Shown here: positions 5,334-6,710 of the stretch, piece after piece
Layout: each line of letters starts with the position of its first letter
How positions within the stretch are numbered: position 1 is the first letter of the stretch
Assembly: GCA_023436175.1 (NCBI GenBank)
Contig: JAEZKE010000097.1
Location: 1-6,710 of the forward strand
Origin: Methanobacteriota archaeon
GTDB taxonomy: Archaea > Methanobacteriota > Methanobacteria > Methanobacteriales > Methanobacteriaceae
DNA: 6,710 nucleotides
Direction of reading: 5' to 3'
Made by a program: the position numbers and the translations under genes
The notes under the pieces: model-generated
What the model was told of the DNA's origin: nothing
Seen by the model: the letters and a program-made list of their open reading frames with translations, nothing else
Database searches by the model: none

Positions 5334-6392
5334 TTATTGACCTATATACCTTTGAACAATAGTCAATATTTCATCTTTATGCTTATAAATATCATCTAAA
5401 CTTTCAAGCGCATATTTTACTTCCGTATCATCTTTAGGAATTGTTAAGTATTTCTTTTTGCCATCAAGGTATAAACGACAGATCCATTTCCAAGAGTTGT
5501 TTTCAAAAAGGACATTGAAGTAGGAGAGAGTATCTTTATATGTAATTCGTTTCGAGTCAACAATTTCCCGACAAATAGACTTAACTAAGAAGAATGCTTC
5601 CAATTCCAATGCTGTTGTTACAATCTTTCTTTCATCTTCTTGTTCTTCTTCAAGAACAGGGGCAGCTTCCGACTCGGTTTCAGAATTTTCTAAGGCAGTT
5701 TTAATTTTTTCGTTCATTAAGTCGCTTATATGCTGATTCAATGCTTTTTTAACTATGGGCTTAAATTTATCGATAACATTTTTTGTTGCATTACCGGAAT
5801 ATATCTCACGGATAAAGTACCGTACAAATTCATCTTTAGGTTCTTTGAGTTCTTCGTCAAATATCGATTTAATTTTATTTGTATATTTTAAAGTAGTAGC
5901 GGCAGTAAATAGCTCCTCTGCATTATAAGATTCCTTTTTGAACTTCTTAAGTTCAGCCACTAAAGGCTCTTTGATATCTAGGAGGTTAATTTCTAAAAAT
6001 GGAGCTTCATCCATTTTGTTTGGTTCTTGAATATCAGAATAAAACTTATAAACGATTCCATTAGTTAAAATGGCGAATTTTGATTCTGTTACAGAGAAAT
6101 ATCTATACAGTTGACCATCATGGGTTTTAAGAGGATCGTTGGCTTGCTTAGCCTCAATTAAAATAGAAGGTTTACCATCGATAAAAATAGCATAATCAAC
6201 TTTTTCACCTTTTTTTGTACCTATATCTGCCGTAAATTCGGGCACAACTTCATGCGGGTTAAAAACATCATAACCCAGCAACTGAATAAAAGGCATAATG
6301 AGTGACATCTTTGTTGCTTCTTCAGTCTGAACTTTGTCTTGAAGTTCTTGAACTTTTACAGAAAATTGTTTGATTTCATCAATAAAATCCAT
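5334..6392 (-). CDS. Stand-alone type I restriction HsdR N-terminal-domain protein (COG4748-like)
   Basis: A 352-residue protein starting MDFIDEIKQFSVKVQELQ. The ATG at 6390-6392 has AAGGGGG seven bases upstream; a longer frame of 17 extra codons lacks such a site. Residues about 20-150 show the nuclease fold of the HsdR N-terminal domain: E24/E25 in the first helix, VDYAIF with D67, ILIEAKQ with E80 and K82 forming the PD-(D/E)XK core, then QLYRY (Q94-Y98), the QxxxY motif of type I R subunits, and FAILTNG. A helical linker with an acidic low-complexity stretch (236-255) leads to a conserved-looking C-terminal domain (KSICREIVDS, SWKWICRLYLDGKKKYLTIP). A full HsdR is about three times longer; the helicase motor is absent, and no HsdM or HsdS gene is present. 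From memory this architecture matches COG4748, often annotated as a type I restriction R protein. Metal-dependent DNA cleavage is plausible but unproven. It is flanked by two copies of a hairpin repeat. Confidence 0.87.
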   Translation of the reverse strand: MDFIDEIKQFSVKVQELQDKVQTEEATKMSLIMPFIQLLGYDVFNPHEVVPEFTADIGTKKGEKVDYAIFIDGKPSILIEAKQANDPLKTHDGQLYRYFSVTESKFAILTNGIVYKFYSDIQEPNKMDEAPFLEINLLDIKEPLVAELKKFKKESYNAEELFTAATTLKYTNKIKSIFDEELKEPKDEFVRYFIREIYSGNATKNVIDKFKPIVKKALNQHISDLMNEKIKTALENSETESEAAPVLEEEQEDERKIVTTALELEAFFLVKSICREIVDSKRITYKDTLSYFNVLFENNSWKWICRLYLDGKKKYLTIPKDDTEVKYALESLDDIYKHKDEILTIVQRYIGQ

Positions 6393-6470
6393 AACAAATC
6401 CCCCTTTTTTATAATCAATAATTTTTGATGATGTTTTAGGCAAAATGAGTATGCTTTATTTTTCGCTTCT

Positions 6471-6512
6471 TCAAAGAAATGCCAATCCAAAAGCCGTTTC
6501 AATCCCTGTCAT
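6471..6512 (-). CDS. Possible 13-residue leader peptide or gene remnant upstream of the HsdR-N-like gene
   Basis: ATG at 6510-6512, preceded by ACGGAGG at eight bases, opens MTGIETAFGLAFL and stops at 6471-6473. The site is as good as those of real genes here, so ribosomes probably initiate. The peptide is mostly hydrophobic and ends 78 bases before the next gene's ATG. It may be a regulatory leader, a small membrane peptide, or the beginning of a longer gene disrupted by a stop or frameshift: the next frame is open past this point (DWHFFEEAKNKAYSF...). I do not recognise it. Confidence 0.3.
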   Translation of the reverse strand: MTGIETAFGLAFL

Positions 6513-6540
6513 TTTGTTTACCTCCGTATCTTTTAATATA

Positions 6541-6577
6541 AGAAAACGGCCATAATCTTAGCCATTTCTTGGTGTCC
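6541..6577 (-). repeat. Hairpin repeat copy B upstream of the HsdR-N-like gene
   Basis: On the minus strand GGACACCAAGAAA, then TGGCTAA, a variable middle and GGCCGTTTTCTT repeat the terminator at 5282-5325 with a few changes. In RNA the arms AAAUGGC and GCCGUUU still pair over seven positions with one U-G wobble, and a broken T-run (TTTTCTTATATT) follows, so it may be a weaker terminator for the gene entering from the right. Together with copy A it brackets the HsdR-N-like gene and its leader as direct repeats roughly 1.25 kb apart. Confidence 0.7.
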
Positions 6578-6633
6578 ATGCCTATTTATCTTTTAAATTT
6601 CGACTCCATTCGACATTCCCCGTTAAACGTCAA

Positions 6634-6655
6634 AGACGACCTTTTTGGGTCGTCT
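6634..6655 (-). terminator. Hairpin directly after the right-edge gene fragment, probable terminator
   Basis: AGACGACC (6634-6641) pairs perfectly with GGTCGTCT (6648-6655), eight base pairs with a six-base loop. On the minus strand it begins one base after the TGA at 6657-6659. The trailing T-run is short (TTTG), so termination strength is doubtful. Confidence 0.55.
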
Positions 6656-6656
6656 C

Positions 6657-6710
6657 TCATGTTGCAGCTACTTCGTCAAGTTCATTCATACTGTAATGTT
6701 CTTCACTAAA
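6657..6710 (-). CDS. C-terminal fragment of an unidentified gene entering from the right edge
   Basis: The minus-strand frame entering at 6710 reads FSEEHYSMNELDEVAAT and ends with TGA at 6657-6659. The hairpin placed one base after this stop supports a genuine gene end. Seventeen residues, acidic and without a motif, are too few to identify the family. Confidence 0.4.
   Translation of the reverse strand, partial: FSEEHYSMNELDEVAAT

Noticed and set aside
3909..6392. A complete type I restriction-modification system
   Set aside because: There is no methyltransferase or specificity subunit and no helicase domain; the R-like protein is a stand-alone N-terminal-domain type.
6480..6505. GGGATTGAAAC on the minus strand, reminiscent of a CRISPR repeat end
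   Set aside because: It occurs once, without regularly spaced repeats or cas genes; it is part of the small leader ORF.

Overview
The window is AT-rich (by eye about two-thirds A+T). Its genes have strong purine-rich Shine-Dalgarno sites (AAAGGAG, AAGGAGGG, GGGGG), one very probable TTG start, and Firmicute-type signal peptides. This fits a low-GC Bacillota, probably Bacillales, in an accessory region. Every supported gene lies on the minus strand, so transcription runs from the high coordinates towards position 1. The genus cannot be fixed from the sequence.

Right part (6710 down to 3909). The window opens with the last 17 codons of an unidentified gene, closed by a hairpin. A 264-base gap follows, holding a degenerate hairpin repeat and a 13-codon ORF with a strong ribosome binding site. 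Next come a 352-residue stand-alone nuclease-type protein with the N-terminal domain of type I restriction HsdR (PD-(D/E)XK motifs, no helicase motor), a good intrinsic terminator, and a 430-residue P-loop ATPase of the Orc1/Cdc6- or STAND-like kind. The nuclease gene lies between two near-identical roughly 40-base hairpin repeats. Both proteins resemble families common in genome-defence islands, but the terminator between them argues against one operon.

Left part (3908 down to 132). This is a string of five unrelated single genes in the same orientation: a DUF2321-type zinc-ribbon protein, two exported proteins of unknown function, and two small cytosolic proteins that resemble bacterial immunity proteins in size and context. 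Between them lies a dispersed direct repeat of about 80-105 bases in four recognisable copies, plus a shorter relict upstream of the DUF2321 gene. In each unit the repeat core sits roughly 85-125 bases upstream of the next start codon. The result is a 'repeat, leader, one gene' cassette array rather than a conventional operon. The left edge holds the N-terminus of an IS3-type transposase OrfA pointing out of the window.

The main point of interest is this array: a short conserved DNA element repeated in front of unrelated genes, some cytosolic and some secreted. It could be a recombination substrate for cassette shuffling, as in orphan immunity or toxin arrays, or a transferable promoter/leader. 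The sequence alone does not decide between these.
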